This document shows positions 8,443 through 17,689 of a stretch of 64,000 nucleotides of DNA, one piece after another. The notes under the pieces are model-generated. The model had not been told where the DNA came from. It made no database searches and was given only the letters and a program-made list of their open reading frames with translations. The position numbers and the translations under genes are program-made. This DNA comes from CBDFKY01 sp965248995 (GTDB lineage: Bacteria; Pseudomonadota; Alphaproteobacteria; Rickettsiales; UBA998): contig CBDFKY010000002.1 of NCBI GenBank assembly GCA_965248995.1, forward strand, positions 62,001 through 126,000, read 5' to 3'. Positions within the stretch are counted from its first letter, which is position 1; every line of letters begins with the position of its first letter.

Positions 8443-9372
8443 ATGACTTCAGTAACCCTCGTCGAGAGCGCCAAGCTCTCGCTCAATATGCTGGTTTCTG
8501 GTGTGATCGAAAACGTCATCACCATCAACCGCTTCTACCAGATCCTGCCTTTCACCGAAATCGAAGGCAACGCTCTGGCCTACAACCGCGAAAATGCGCT
8601 GGGCGATGCGCAGTTTTCCGGCGTCGGCACTACCATCACCGCCAAGAACCCTGCAACCTTTACCGGCGTCACCTCCAGCTTGACCACGCTGCTGGGCGAC
8701 GCAGAGGTAAACGGGCTGATTCAGGCAACGCGCTCCAACATCACCGACCAAAAAGCGGTGCAAGTGGGCTCGAAAGCCAAGTCCGTAGGCCGAAAGTATC
8801 AGGATTCGATGATCAACGGCGATGGCACGCTCGATACCTTCCCTGGGCTGTTAAGCTTGGTGGACCCGACGCAGACCATCACCGCCAATGCCGGCGGCGG
8901 TAACGGCGACGTGGTTTCCTTTGCCTATCTCGATCAGCTGATCGATCTGGTGACGGATAAGGACGGCCAGGTGGATTACCTGCTAATGCACGCCCGCCCG
9001 CTACGTTCCTATCTTGCGCTATTGCGAAATCTCGGCGGCGCCAGCATCGGTGACGTGGTGACGCTTCCAAGCGGCGAGCAGGTGCCTGCTTACCGTAATA
9101 TCCCGATTTTCCGCAACGACTACATCCCGGTCAATCAAACCCAAGGCACCAGCACGGCCTGCACCACGGTTTTTGCAGGTACGCTGGACGATGGTTCGAT
9201 GACGCACGGCATTTCCGGCTTAACCGCCATGAATGACCAAGCGGGCATCCAGATCGACGAGGTAGGCATTTCGGAAACGAAGGACGAAACCATCACCCGC
9301 GTCAAATGGTACTGCGGCATGGCGTTGTTCTCGCTGCGCGGCCTGGCGGCGCTAAAAGGCGTTACCAACTAA
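8443..9372 (+). CDS. Phage major capsid protein
   Basis: 309 residues from ATG 8443, preceded by AAGGAG at 8429-8434. The sequence (INRFYQILPFTEIEGNALAY, later YLLMHARPLRSYLALLRNLGG) has the shape of a HK97-like coat protein as found in phages with DUF4055 portals. It contains long segments expected to form the A and P domains, and ends in a conserved hydrophobic strand (MALFSLRGLAALKGV). It has its own flanking terminators, as highly expressed capsid genes often do. The family is inferred from position and general pattern rather than one diagnostic motif. Confidence 0.82.
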   Translation: MTSVTLVESAKLSLNMLVSGVIENVITINRFYQILPFTEIEGNALAYNRENALGDAQFSGVGTTITAKNPATFTGVTSSLTTLLGDAEVNGLIQATRSNITDQKAVQVGSKAKSVGRKYQDSMINGDGTLDTFPGLLSLVDPTQTITANAGGGNGDVVSFAYLDQLIDLVTDKDGQVDYLLMHARPLRSYLALLRNLGGASIGDVVTLPSGEQVPAYRNIPIFRNDYIPVNQTQGTSTACTTVFAGTLDDGSMTHGISGLTAMNDQAGIQIDEVGISETKDETITRVKWYCGMALFSLRGLAALKGVTN

Positions 9373-9390
9373 GCAGAGGCTCAACTTCAA

Positions 9391-9418
9391 AAGGCGGGAG
9401 TTCGCTCCCGCCTTTTTC
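9391..9418 (+). terminator. Intrinsic terminator after capsid gene
   Basis: A near-perfect stem AAGGCGGGAG/CTCCCGCCTT with a four-base loop is followed by T residues, 18 bases after the capsid stop. Confidence 0.9.
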
Positions 9419-9443
9419 TTCAAACCCATTACCGGAGTATATT

Positions 9444-9932
9444 ATGCCACAGGACAACACCGCAAAATTCACCACCTACGGCCCTAACCGTGGATTGACA
9501 CTCGCCATCGGCGCCTACCAATTCGTCAATGGCAGCTGCGTTGTGCCAGCGCAGGATGCAAATGCGGCTGCCAGCATCTTATGCCGCTATTATGACGTTT
9601 GCTATGCGCATGAGCTGGAGCAGGAAATCGCAGAATACGATGCCGCATTCCCTAATCCGCAAGCCAAGCAACCCGCACCACTATCTGATAGCAGCGACAT
9701 AAAGCTGCCGCCGGAAGGCTCGGAAATCGTGCTGGTGCCGCAAGCCAATCAGCCTGCGCCGGAAACAGCTGCACCGGAAGTGCCAGTAGCGGGAACGCCG
9801 GTACTGGAGACGGCATCAACTGATGTGCCAAAAATGGAAACACCGCCTGCAGACGAACCGGCTACGACCGAGGCTCCGCAAGCAGACACGGCTTCCAAGC
9901 CCAATAACGGCAAAAAACCCAGTAACAAATAA
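9444..9932 (+). CDS. Phage head-region protein with low-complexity tail
   Basis: 162 residues from ATG 9444, with CGGAG 6 bases upstream. The first about 65 residues are a compact domain (TTYGPNRGLTLAIGAYQFVNG, then CRYYDVCYAHELEQ) that I do not recognise. The remainder is Pro/Ala/Thr/Glu-rich with repeated PAPET/APEVP-like units and a basic end (NNGKKPSNK). Its place directly after the capsid suggests a small head component such as a decoration protein. The disordered tail would be exposed. Function not established. Confidence 0.55.
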   Translation: MPQDNTAKFTTYGPNRGLTLAIGAYQFVNGSCVVPAQDANAAASILCRYYDVCYAHELEQEIAEYDAAFPNPQAKQPAPLSDSSDIKLPPEGSEIVLVPQANQPAPETAAPEVPVAGTPVLETASTDVPKMETPPADEPATTEAPQADTASKPNNGKKPSNK

Positions 9933-9943
9933 GGATTATCTTC

Positions 9944-10441
9944 ATGGTACTTACCGTTGAAGACGGGACAGGCCTATCCGGCGCTAATGTCTATGTTTCG
10001 GTTGCGGAAGCCAATGCCTATTTTTCCGACCGCAACAACACAGTATGGGCCGGAAAGACCACTCCCGAAAAGGAAGCGGCGATTCTCTACGCAACCTCCT
10101 TTCTGGACGCCCAGTTTTACTGGCTCGGTTACATCAAACTCATCGATCAGGCACTCGGTTGGCCGCGTCTGCTGGTTTATGACCGTGAAGGCAGGCCGAT
10201 TACCTTCAATGCCGTTCCTCGCAAAGTTAAGGATGCAACCTGCGAGCTGGCGCTTGAAGCGCTCAGTAAGCCGCTTACGCCTTCACTGGCGCGAGGCGGC
10301 GACGTCAAACGGCAGAAAGTCGCTTCGCTGGAAATCGAATACTTCGATCGTGCCAGCTCACAGCGCACCTTTCCCATTTTACGTCAGATTCTCAAAGGCC
10401 TCTATAAAGACTCACCCACCGCAGAACTGTTCCGCTCATGA
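9944..10441 (+). CDS. Head-tail connector, DnaT-like (DnaT_2) family
   Basis: 165 residues. The protein begins with VEDGTGLSGANVYVSVAEANAYF and continues with ATSFLDAQFYW and LGWPR, the pattern of phage proteins labelled putative DnaT-like ssDNA-binding protein. In phage genomes these occupy the first head-completion (adaptor) slot, so the adaptor role is more likely than DNA binding. The stop overlaps the next start by 4 bases (ATGA), indicating coupled translation through the connector genes. Confidence 0.78.
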   Translation: MVLTVEDGTGLSGANVYVSVAEANAYFSDRNNTVWAGKTTPEKEAAILYATSFLDAQFYWLGYIKLIDQALGWPRLLVYDREGRPITFNAVPRKVKDATCELALEALSKPLTPSLARGGDVKRQKVASLEIEYFDRASSQRTFPILRQILKGLYKDSPTAELFRS

Positions 10442-10797
10442 GCTACGCTGATGATTTCGTAGAATTCGCACGCGATAGCGTAGAAACCTATGGTGCCGCC
10501 ATGACCCTGCGCAAGCCGGGCAGCGACATCTATGATCCTTCCACCGGGGATCTGACCGCCAATAATACGGACTACGCAGTAAACGGTCTGATTGAAAGCT
10601 ACAGCGAGTTTCATGTGGCGCAAGGACTGGTTAAAGCAGGGGATCGTCGCATCATCATCGCCGCAGGCAGTTTAAGCGTTACGCCAAGCCAGGGCGATAC
10701 GCTGATTCTCGGCGGTCAGAATCTTCTCATCATCAACGTCAAAAGCGATTATGCAGGAAGCACCGCCGTCCTGCATACGCTGCAGGTGCGGAATTAG
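10438..10797 (+). CDS. Phage head closure / stopper-like protein
   Basis: 119 residues, ATGA-overlapped with the gene before and 2 bases from the gene after. It is rich in beta strands (RRIIIAAGSLSVTPSQGDTL, then ILGGQNLLIINVKSDYAG), which suits the small beta-barrel of head-closure proteins. Size and position between the adaptor and the HK97 gp10-like protein support this role. There is no diagnostic motif, so the name is by gene order. Confidence 0.6.
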   Translation: MSYADDFVEFARDSVETYGAAMTLRKPGSDIYDPSTGDLTANNTDYAVNGLIESYSEFHVAQGLVKAGDRRIIIAAGSLSVTPSQGDTLILGGQNLLIINVKSDYAGSTAVLHTLQVRN

Positions 10798-10799
10798 CC

Positions 10800-11207
10800 A
10801 TGTCCAGCAATATCAATGATTTCGATAAGGAATTGCGTCTATTTGCACAGGTCAAGCTGCCGGAGGATCACACCAACCTGGTCAAAAAAGTTTCAATGCA
10901 GGCGCTAACCGGCGTCGTGAATAAAACACCGGTCGATACAGGCCGCGCGCGCAGTAACTGGATGACGGCAGTAAATGAGGTGCCATCCGATACCATCGCG
11001 CTGACCGCCGATCTTTCCCGCGCGGAGGCCTCGGCAGAGTCCATCAATCGTGGCACAACCATTATTGACAGCTTAAAGCCTTACTCCACCGTCAATATCG
11101 CCAACAACCTTCCGTACATCTTGCCACTGGAATATGGCGGCAGTAAGCAAGCGCCGCTTGGCATGGCGAGGGTAACGGTGGCCGAAATTGAGGCCGCATT
11201 CAAATGA
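10800..11207 (+). CDS. HK97 gp10-like tail completion protein
   Basis: 135 residues. It carries the signature of this family: TPVDTGRARSNW at about residues 40-51, and NNLPYILPLEYGGSKQAPLG near the C-terminus, followed by a closing helix (MARVTVAEIEAAF). These proteins sit at the neck or tail top and finish the head-tail joint. It overlaps the next gene by 4 bases (ATGA). Confidence 0.88.
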   Translation: MSSNINDFDKELRLFAQVKLPEDHTNLVKKVSMQALTGVVNKTPVDTGRARSNWMTAVNEVPSDTIALTADLSRAEASAESINRGTTIIDSLKPYSTVNIANNLPYILPLEYGGSKQAPLGMARVTVAEIEAAFK

Positions 11208-11605
11208 GCTACGATAGCCAACGCAACGCCATTCAAGCGCGCTTCAATACCGGATGGAAAGCGGTCTATCCCGCCATTCCCATCGTGTTCGATAATTTGC
11301 GCGCCGATAAAGCTGCAAACGGCTACGTCGCGCTGCACATACTAAACGGGCAAGCCGCCTTAGCCAGCATGGGCGCACAACGGCTCATGCGCTATCCCGG
11401 CGTTATCAGCGTCGATATTTTTACACCCGTTGAGCAGGGCATGAAGCCCATCGATTTATACGCCGACACCATCGACGCCATTTTCCGCGCGCAGAGCTTT
11501 AACGGCATCACCTGCCGTGCCTCCGCCCGCCGCGATCTCGGCAGAGAGGAAAGCTACTGGCGGGCAAACCTATCATTTCCGTTCTTCCGCGACCAGGTCA
11601 TCTAA
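11204..11605 (+). CDS. Phage tail terminator (DUF4128-like)
   Basis: 133 residues. The order is an N-terminal helix (QRNAIQARFNTGWKAVYPAIP), a strand region, and a middle beta hairpin (RYPGVISVDIFTPVEQG). This is the fold pattern of tail-terminator proteins, which stop tube polymerisation and bind the neck. Position between the gp10-like protein and the tail tube gene is the expected one. A GC-rich hairpin without a T run follows the stop. Confidence 0.78.
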   Translation: MSYDSQRNAIQARFNTGWKAVYPAIPIVFDNLRADKAANGYVALHILNGQAALASMGAQRLMRYPGVISVDIFTPVEQGMKPIDLYADTIDAIFRAQSFNGITCRASARRDLGREESYWRANLSFPFFRDQVI

Positions 11606-11690
11606 CTATCCACTCTTTGCAAAAGGCCGTGCCGCCCTTCCGGGCGCACAACCTTTGCCGTTTTAACGCCTAAACCCATAGGAGACTTTT

Positions 11691-12860
11691 ATGGCCATAG
11701 CCGATACCGCCCGTTCCCAACTCTATTATCTTGAAGAAACGACATGGGGCGTCACACCAGCCGCTGCGCTTAAAGCCATGCGTTTTACCGGCGAAACGCT
11801 CAATTTCGATATCAGCACCAACCAGTCGAAAGAAATTCGTGCTGACCGGCAAATCACGGATCTGATTCGCACCGACGCTGAACCCAGTGGCAATGTCAAT
11901 TTTGAAATGTCCTATGGCTCATCTGATGACCTGGTGGCCGGAGCATTCTTCAATAACTGGCCGACGCTGATTAACTTAACCGGCAGCACCTATGCCGCAG
12001 TTTCTGGCTCTCCAGATAGTTTCACCGATTCTGCCAACGGCTTTATCACGGCAGGCCTGAAGGCGGGCCAATGGATTAAAACCAGCGCCTTCACCAACGC
12101 CAATAATAACGGGTATTTTCAAATCTTGACGATCGCCGCAGGCACCATCACAGTGAAGGGCGAAACGGCGCTTGTAAACGAAGTCGCCGCCGTCGGGCGA
12201 GGCATTAAAGGTTGCAGCCTGCGCAACGGCACGACGCTCAAGAGTTTTTCGCTGGAAGTGGCGTTTGCCGACGTGAACAAGTTCAAATCCTTCACCGGCA
12301 TGCGCGTCAATACGCTTGCGCTGAATCTCACCGTGGGCGAAATTCTCTCCGGCGTGCTGGGCTTCATGGGTAAGGGGGCTGTACTGGGCAGCGCCACTAT
12401 CGGCACCGGCGGGCCAGTGGCAGCACCGACGAACGACGTGCTTAATACCGTAAGCAACGTGCCGTTCATCATGGAAGGCGGCATCCCATTCACCGGCAAG
12501 CTCAAAGAGTTTTCCTTGAATCTCAACAATAACCTTCGCACTCAAAAAGCGGTCGGCACGCTTGGCAGCGTCGGCGTCGGCTCCGGCCGTGCGGTTGTTA
12601 CCGGCAAAATCGTGGCCTACTTTGAAGGAGCTGCAGGCGATTTCTTCTCGAAATACCTGATCGGCACGGAAACCTCGATCTCCTTCCGCATCATCGATGC
12701 CGCGGGCAATCCCTATATCCTGACACTACCCCGCATCAAGCTCACTAAAGGTGATCTGACTGCAGGCGCGGCCGATCAGGACGTCATGGCATCGCTCGAT
12801 TTCCAAGCGCTGCGTCATCCTACTTACGACATGACTATTCAGCTTGACCGCTTCTCGTAA
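11691..12860 (+). CDS. Phage tail tube protein
   Basis: 389 residues with AGGAG 7 bases before ATG 11691. The start (RSQLYYLEETTWGVTPAAAL, then MRFTGETLNFD and KEIRADRQITDLIR) is the characteristic beginning of the tail tube family seen in siphophages of this kind. The tube forms the DNA conduit of the long tail. The protein is larger than minimal tubes, with an inserted Ig-like or extra beta domain in the middle (residues about 100-170). It is followed by chaperones and tape measure, the standard order. Confidence 0.88.
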   Translation: MAIADTARSQLYYLEETTWGVTPAAALKAMRFTGETLNFDISTNQSKEIRADRQITDLIRTDAEPSGNVNFEMSYGSSDDLVAGAFFNNWPTLINLTGSTYAAVSGSPDSFTDSANGFITAGLKAGQWIKTSAFTNANNNGYFQILTIAAGTITVKGETALVNEVAAVGRGIKGCSLRNGTTLKSFSLEVAFADVNKFKSFTGMRVNTLALNLTVGEILSGVLGFMGKGAVLGSATIGTGGPVAAPTNDVLNTVSNVPFIMEGGIPFTGKLKEFSLNLNNNLRTQKAVGTLGSVGVGSGRAVVTGKIVAYFEGAAGDFFSKYLIGTETSISFRIIDAAGNPYILTLPRIKLTKGDLTAGAADQDVMASLDFQALRHPTYDMTIQLDRFS

Positions 12861-12921
12861 TTGCCGTGCGAGGGATTTAAAATCTCCGTTTCACTTTTTT
12901 AACAACCAAGGAGCATTATCC

Positions 12922-13389
12922 ATGAACGATTTACACGCAAGATACGCCACCGACCCTATTAAAGAAATCGAAGGCGTATGGACAGACGACTTAGGCGGCG
13001 GCTTGCAGCTGAGAATTGCCCGCCTCAAAAATCCCAACTTCCGAAAGCTCTATCAAAAGCTCACCAAACCCTACGAGCGCCAGATCCGCAACCGCACCTT
13101 GGACGATGCGACGGAAAACGCCATCCTCGCCAAATGCCTGGCAAAAACCGTACTGCTCGACTGGAAAAATATGAAAGTGGTTGGCGAGGTCATTCCCTAC
13201 AGCTATGAGGCGGCATTGAAAATTCTATCCGATGATACGCTAGGCGATTTCCGCGACCAGGTCGTTGATCTTGCCAACGAGGTCGAACTGTTCCGCGCCG
13301 AGCAAATGGAGGAAGCGGAAAAAAACTTACCGGCTGGGTCGAATGGCACATCGAATGGGGAGAACACCTCAGCTTCCTCCGCCGCTTAG
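12922..13389 (+). CDS. Tail assembly chaperone, short (G-like) form
   Basis: 155 residues from ATG 12922 with AAGGAG 9 bases upstream. An earlier in-frame start at 12844 overlaps the tail tube gene and has no ribosome site. It is a helical charged protein (LHARYATDPIKEIEGVW, then LRIARLKNPNFRKLYQKLTK) ending in a low-complexity Ser/Asn/Gly tail. The position between tail tube and tape measure, and the slippery site near its end, identify it as the phage lambda G equivalent, which coats the tape measure during tail assembly. Confidence 0.85.
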   Translation: MNDLHARYATDPIKEIEGVWTDDLGGGLQLRIARLKNPNFRKLYQKLTKPYERQIRNRTLDDATENAILAKCLAKTVLLDWKNMKVVGEVIPYSYEAALKILSDDTLGDFRDQVVDLANEVELFRAEQMEEAEKNLPAGSNGTSNGENTSASSAA

Positions 13390-13658
13390 AGGAAAGCGAT
13401 GGCGTCACGCCGGCAGCGCTTGCAAAAGAGCCGGAGGTTTTTCAAGACCTGATCGATATCCGTGACGCCTTCATTGTCCTCTCGGCCAGCCGCAATGCCG
13501 CTTTCGGCATCGGCTGCATACCGCTTACCGAGCTGGAAGCCTATATCCGGCTCTACGAGGTGGACGACATCGACCGTTTTATCCAGCTAATCCGCGCGAT
13601 GGATGGGGCTTTTGTTCAAAAAGTCAACCAGCGCAACGAAAGTAAACTGAAATCCTAA
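12922..13658 (+). CDS. Tail assembly chaperone, long frameshift (GT-like) form
   Basis: Joining 12922-13326 to 13326-13655 in the -1 frame gives about 245 residues. The extension has no start codon of its own and reads as well-behaved protein (LTGWVEWHIEWGEHLSFLRR, later EAYIRLYEVDDIDRFIQLIR), ending 22 bases before the tape measure gene. This matches lambda gpGT, where the T domain recruits tail-tube subunits onto the tape measure. The coding quality of a frame that needs the shift is strong evidence for use of the slippery site. The efficiency is not known. Confidence 0.85.
13320..13326 (+). other. Programmed -1 frameshift slippery heptamer A AAA AAC
   Basis: The heptamer lies in the right phase: the zero-frame codons are GAA AAA AAC, giving the canonical X XXY YYZ pattern. 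Slippage by -1 enters a frame open from there to TAA at 13656-13658. Confidence 0.88.
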
Positions 13659-13680
13659 TTGTCAACCAAGCGTAGCACCC

Positions 13681-16600
13681 GTGCCAACACTCGTCGTCTC
13701 TATTGATGGGCGCGGCGCCCAAACGGGTGCGCGCGACACGAACACCGCCATCGACAGCATTCGAAAGAATGCCCGCGACATGACGCAGCAGCTGGAGAGC
13801 AGCTTCAATAATCTGAAGAACCAACTGTTTTCCGTCGGCGGTGCCATCGCCAGCATCGGCATCGGTGTTTTCGTGCGCCGAGCACTTGGCTCTTTTGTTG
13901 AATTTGAGCGCGGCCTGGCGAATATCAGCAAGACCACCGATATCACCGGGCAAGCCCTGCAAGGCCTTGGCAGCCAGATTATCGATATGAGCAAGCGGGT
14001 GCCGGTAGCGCGTGACCAGCTTATGAATATCGCCGCCGCCGCCGGGCAGCTCGGCGTCGAAGGCAGCGCCAATATCCTCAAATTCACCGAAACCATCGCC
14101 AAGCTGCAATTCGCCAGCAATATGTCCGGCGAGGAAGCGGCCACTATTCTAGCGCGCGTCACCAATGTTTCCGGCGAGGATATCGCCAATGTCGATCGGC
14201 TGGCATCAAGCATCGTGTTCCTTGGCCGGTCATCCGCCGCCACGGAATCTGAAATCGCCAACATGGTCATCGAGCTATCCAAAGGCACGGCGCAATTCAA
14301 GATCGCCAGCGCCAACCTAGTCGGGCTTGGCACGACGCTGCGCGAATTCGGCCAGCAACCAGAGCTGGCACGTTCTTCTATCCTCAAAACATTCCTAGAG
14401 CTTAAGAGCGCGACCGATCAAGGCGGGCCGAAGCTGAAAGAGCTGGGCGTGCTTGCCGGCATGACCGGCACACAATTCAAAAAAGCCTTTCAAGATGACG
14501 CTTTTGGCGCGTTCCTGCTGTTCATCGGCGGCTTGAAAAGCGTAATCGAACAGGGCGGCAACGCGGAAAAGACGCTTGCCGCGCTCGGCCTGAACGGTAC
14601 GGAAATCAACGCTGTATTGCCGCTTCTGGCCGTCAATTACGATAAGTTACGCCAGCGCGTTTCCGAAGCCAACAAAGCCTATCAGGAAAATACCGATCTC
14701 AACAGCGTGTCGCAAAAAGCCTTCGACACCACGGCAGGCAAAATCCAGCTAGTCAAAAACGCCTTCAATGAATTCCTGCGCAAAGTAGGCGAGGAAGCGG
14801 CTCCCGCCTTCAATCAGCTGCTCGACAAGCTGCTCATATTCGCCAACTCGGATTCGGCCATTGTATTCGGCAAGGCATTGGCCGTTGTGCTGCAGCTGGT
14901 CGCTGATAATGCCGGTCTGTTAGCCATCGCGCTAGGCTTGCTGGCAGTTAATCGGACCATCACCTTTTTCAGCCTGCTTACCACCGTCAGCTTGAACGCG
15001 GCGCGCGCGCTGCGTGCCGGCACCATTGAAGCGGTGGCGAATGCCACCGGCATGTCGGCAGCCACGCGCTCGGCCAATCTCTACATGTTGACAGGTGAGA
15101 AAATTGCAACCTCCACCGGCAAAGCCTCCATCGCCACTAAAGCGGCGGCAGCTGGCACTTATCTTTTTAATAGCGCCTTGGGATTGATCGGCATCAACGG
15201 CCCCGCGGTAGTGTCAACGCTTACCAAAATTATCACGACAATTTCTGGCTTCATCACCCGCATGCTCGCCACCAGCGTCGGCAGTACAGTCGCGGCGGCG
15301 GGAATGGATTTACTGGCCGGAGCCGCTGGCGCGCTAGGCATCGCTTTCGATATCCTGCTAGGACCCATCGGACTCATCATTCTCGCCATTGGCGCGGCTG
15401 TGGCCGCGTTCCTCTATTTCAAGGATACGCTTGTCACCATCGGGCCGCTCAATGCCAGTGTCGGCAATATCGTACAGGCCACCTGGAACGTCGTCTCCGA
15501 GCGCGTGAGTGCAGGGTTAACCAGCTTGGGCGATACTATCGGCAATCGCTTAAGTCAGGCGGCCGATGCCGTCGGGCAAGTGTTTTCCGGCTTGGCGGAT
15601 ATGGCAGGCAGCGCCTGGGATAGCATCAAAGAAGTCTCCGGCAATGCCTTTTCTGCAGTAAGCGATGCCATCAGCAGCGCCATCGGCAGTGTCATAGATT
15701 ATTTCGGCAATTTGCTTGCGCCGGTGTCTGCTGTATTTTCTAGCATCTATGAGGTAATCAGCACCGCAATCAAAGCGGCGGCAGACTATATCGCCGAAGC
15801 GGTCAATGCAATTACCGGCATTTTCAGCGGCATGTACGATTCCATTGCCGCCGTATTCCAGAGCCTGAAAAACTTTATCGTCGATACGTTCAGCGGCGTC
15901 ATTGAGTATTTCCGGGGGCTGGTGGATGATATTGTCGGCGAAGCCAACCGTCTGCAGCGCGAAACCGATAAGGCTAAATCGGGCAGTTCCGGTACTGCCA
16001 ATGAGCAAAGCAAAAGCCCCGCAGCGGCGGCAACCAGCAATGCCGCGCCCAAGGTGCCGGTGCCTACGGTCAATTTATCCGCATTGAATGCGCTGACAAA
16101 CAAGGCAGGCAAAGACGCGGGCGGCGGCGGCACTCGAAAAACGCTGGACGACGACCTTAAAAAACTGCGCAACAATTCTGACGATAAGCTGGCGGATTCC
16201 GGTTTGGATGAGCTGGGGAAACGCTTAAACGACGTCGATCAGGCTGTGCGCAACTCGGTCGGCAGCTATGATAAGCTCTCCGCCGCGCAGCGCCGCAACG
16301 TAAGCGATACCAAAGCGCAAATTGCCAGCGACTATCAGATGGAGCGCTCGCGCACCGAAATCAAAAAGCTCATCGAAGACACGCTCACCCCGCAGGAAAA
16401 ATACAATAAGCAGATTGCCGAGCTCAACCAACTCAAACCGACCACGGCGCAAGGTTTCGAGTCCATCCGTCGCAAAGCGGCCGAGCTGCGTAAGGAGCTG
16501 GAAAGCCAAGACCCTGTATTGCGCGAAAACAAGCGCCTGGCCGATCAGTTTAATAACGATTTCGAGAGCACTTTCAAAAGCGGCTTGCAGGGAATTTTTA

Positions 16601-17673
16601 CCAAAGGCAAGGCTGGCTTCAAAGACATGCTATCCGGCTTCAAAAGTCTGTATCTCAAAACCCTCACCGAAGTGACAGCGCGGCCGATCATGGATGCGCT
16701 GTTGGGTCAAAAGGATTCCAGCGGCCAGCGTAGCGGTGGCCTACTTTCCGGCATCGTTTCCAGCATCTTTGGCGGTGGTTCCAAATTAGGTGCTGGCGGC
16801 GGAGGCAATGCGGGAGGCGGCGGCAAATTCCTTGGTTTCGGCGGGCTGATCGGTCAGCTTTTCGGTGGCGGTCAGCAGCAGCAACAAACCTTGCCCTGGC
16901 TGCAGCCCGGCAAGGTGATCGGCGCAAACGACAATTTCGGGCAAAGCCAAGGCCAGTCACTCGCACAGAGCTTTGGCGACGAAGCCAGCGGCAGCAGTGG
17001 CTTCCTCGGCATGCTCGGTAATGTCTTTTCGCCTTCTGGCGCAGGCGGCGGCTTTCTATCGAATCTGGGCGGCTTGTTTTCTTCCGCCACCTCCGGCCTG
17101 TCCGGCATTTTCAGCGGCTTAGGCGGGCTGTTTTCTGGTCTGTTTGGCGGCGGTGGGGGCGGTGGCTTCGGCGGCATTCTCTCGCTTGCCAGTAGCGCAT
17201 TGTCTCTATTCGGTGGCTTTTTTGCCGATGGCGGCGCGGTTGGCGCGCGCACGCCCATCGTTGTCGGTGAGCGCGGGCCGGAGCTGTTCATTCCGCCGGT
17301 CAACGGCCAGATCATCTCCAACGACGTATTCGCTAAAGCCGCACGCGCTTCTAACGATAATATGCCGCGCGGCATGTCCAAGGATATCGTCGCGCTGGCA
17401 ATGGCAGGCCAGTTTGGAGGATTCCGCGCCGATGGCGGCGGCGTCAACGCAGGCCTTTCTTATGTCGGCGGTGAACAGGGCCGTGAGCTTTTTGTGCCGG
17501 ATGGCTATAGCGGCGGTGCCTCCAACGATAACGGAGGGCAAAACAGCGGCGGCGATACCATCGTGGTGAATCTCAACGTCAACACGCAGGACGCCGCCTC
17601 CTTCAAGCGCAGCCAAGGGCAGATCGCCTCCGATGCCGCCCGCGCCATCCAACGGGCAAGGCGCAATCTTTAA
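13681..17673 (+). CDS. Phage tail tape measure protein
   Basis: 1330 residues from GTG 13681. The N-terminal third is coiled coil followed by the tape-measure core (FVEFERGLANISKTTDITGQ, later AAAGQLGVEG and LGRSSAATESEIANMVIELS). The middle (about residues 400-590) has several hydrophobic segments of the kind that insert into the host inner membrane. A charged region (about 830-960) and a Gly-rich region (about 1030-1180) follow. The protein sets tail length and helps DNA entry. No lytic transglycosylase motif was seen. The start has only a weak ribosome site and the preceding chaperone ends 22 bases upstream. Confidence 0.95.
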   Translation: MPTLVVSIDGRGAQTGARDTNTAIDSIRKNARDMTQQLESSFNNLKNQLFSVGGAIASIGIGVFVRRALGSFVEFERGLANISKTTDITGQALQGLGSQIIDMSKRVPVARDQLMNIAAAAGQLGVEGSANILKFTETIAKLQFASNMSGEEAATILARVTNVSGEDIANVDRLASSIVFLGRSSAATESEIANMVIELSKGTAQFKIASANLVGLGTTLREFGQQPELARSSILKTFLELKSATDQGGPKLKELGVLAGMTGTQFKKAFQDDAFGAFLLFIGGLKSVIEQGGNAEKTLAALGLNGTEINAVLPLLAVNYDKLRQRVSEANKAYQENTDLNSVSQKAFDTTAGKIQLVKNAFNEFLRKVGEEAAPAFNQLLDKLLIFANSDSAIVFGKALAVVLQLVADNAGLLAIALGLLAVNRTITFFSLLTTVSLNAARALRAGTIEAVANATGMSAATRSANLYMLTGEKIATSTGKASIATKAAAAGTYLFNSALGLIGINGPAVVSTLTKIITTISGFITRMLATSVGSTVAAAGMDLLAGAAGALGIAFDILLGPIGLIILAIGAAVAAFLYFKDTLVTIGPLNASVGNIVQATWNVVSERVSAGLTSLGDTIGNRLSQAADAVGQVFSGLADMAGSAWDSIKEVSGNAFSAVSDAISSAIGSVIDYFGNLLAPVSAVFSSIYEVISTAIKAAADYIAEAVNAITGIFSGMYDSIAAVFQSLKNFIVDTFSGVIEYFRGLVDDIVGEANRLQRETDKAKSGSSGTANEQSKSPAAAATSNAAPKVPVPTVNLSALNALTNKAGKDAGGGGTRKTLDDDLKKLRNNSDDKLADSGLDELGKRLNDVDQAVRNSVGSYDKLSAAQRRNVSDTKAQIASDYQMERSRTEIKKLIEDTLTPQEKYNKQIAELNQLKPTTAQGFESIRRKAAELRKELESQDPVLRENKRLADQFNNDFESTFKSGLQGIFTKGKAGFKDMLSGFKSLYLKTLTEVTARPIMDALLGQKDSSGQRSGGLLSGIVSSIFGGGSKLGAGGGGNAGGGGKFLGFGGLIGQLFGGGQQQQQTLPWLQPGKVIGANDNFGQSQGQSLAQSFGDEASGSSGFLGMLGNVFSPSGAGGGFLSNLGGLFSSATSGLSGIFSGLGGLFSGLFGGGGGGGFGGILSLASSALSLFGGFFADGGAVGARTPIVVGERGPELFIPPVNGQIISNDVFAKAARASNDNMPRGMSKDIVALAMAGQFGGFRADGGGVNAGLSYVGGEQGRELFVPDGYSGGASNDNGGQNSGGDTIVVNLNVNTQDAASFKRSQGQIASDAARAIQRARRNL

Positions 17674-17689
17674 CACATAAAGGACAACC

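Noticed and set aside
11615..11650. GC-rich hairpin after the tail terminator gene
   Set aside because: The stem is stable but there is no T run, so I do not call a terminator.
16872..17447. 191-codon minus-strand Pro-rich frame
   Set aside because: Mirror of the Gly-rich end of the tape measure gene.
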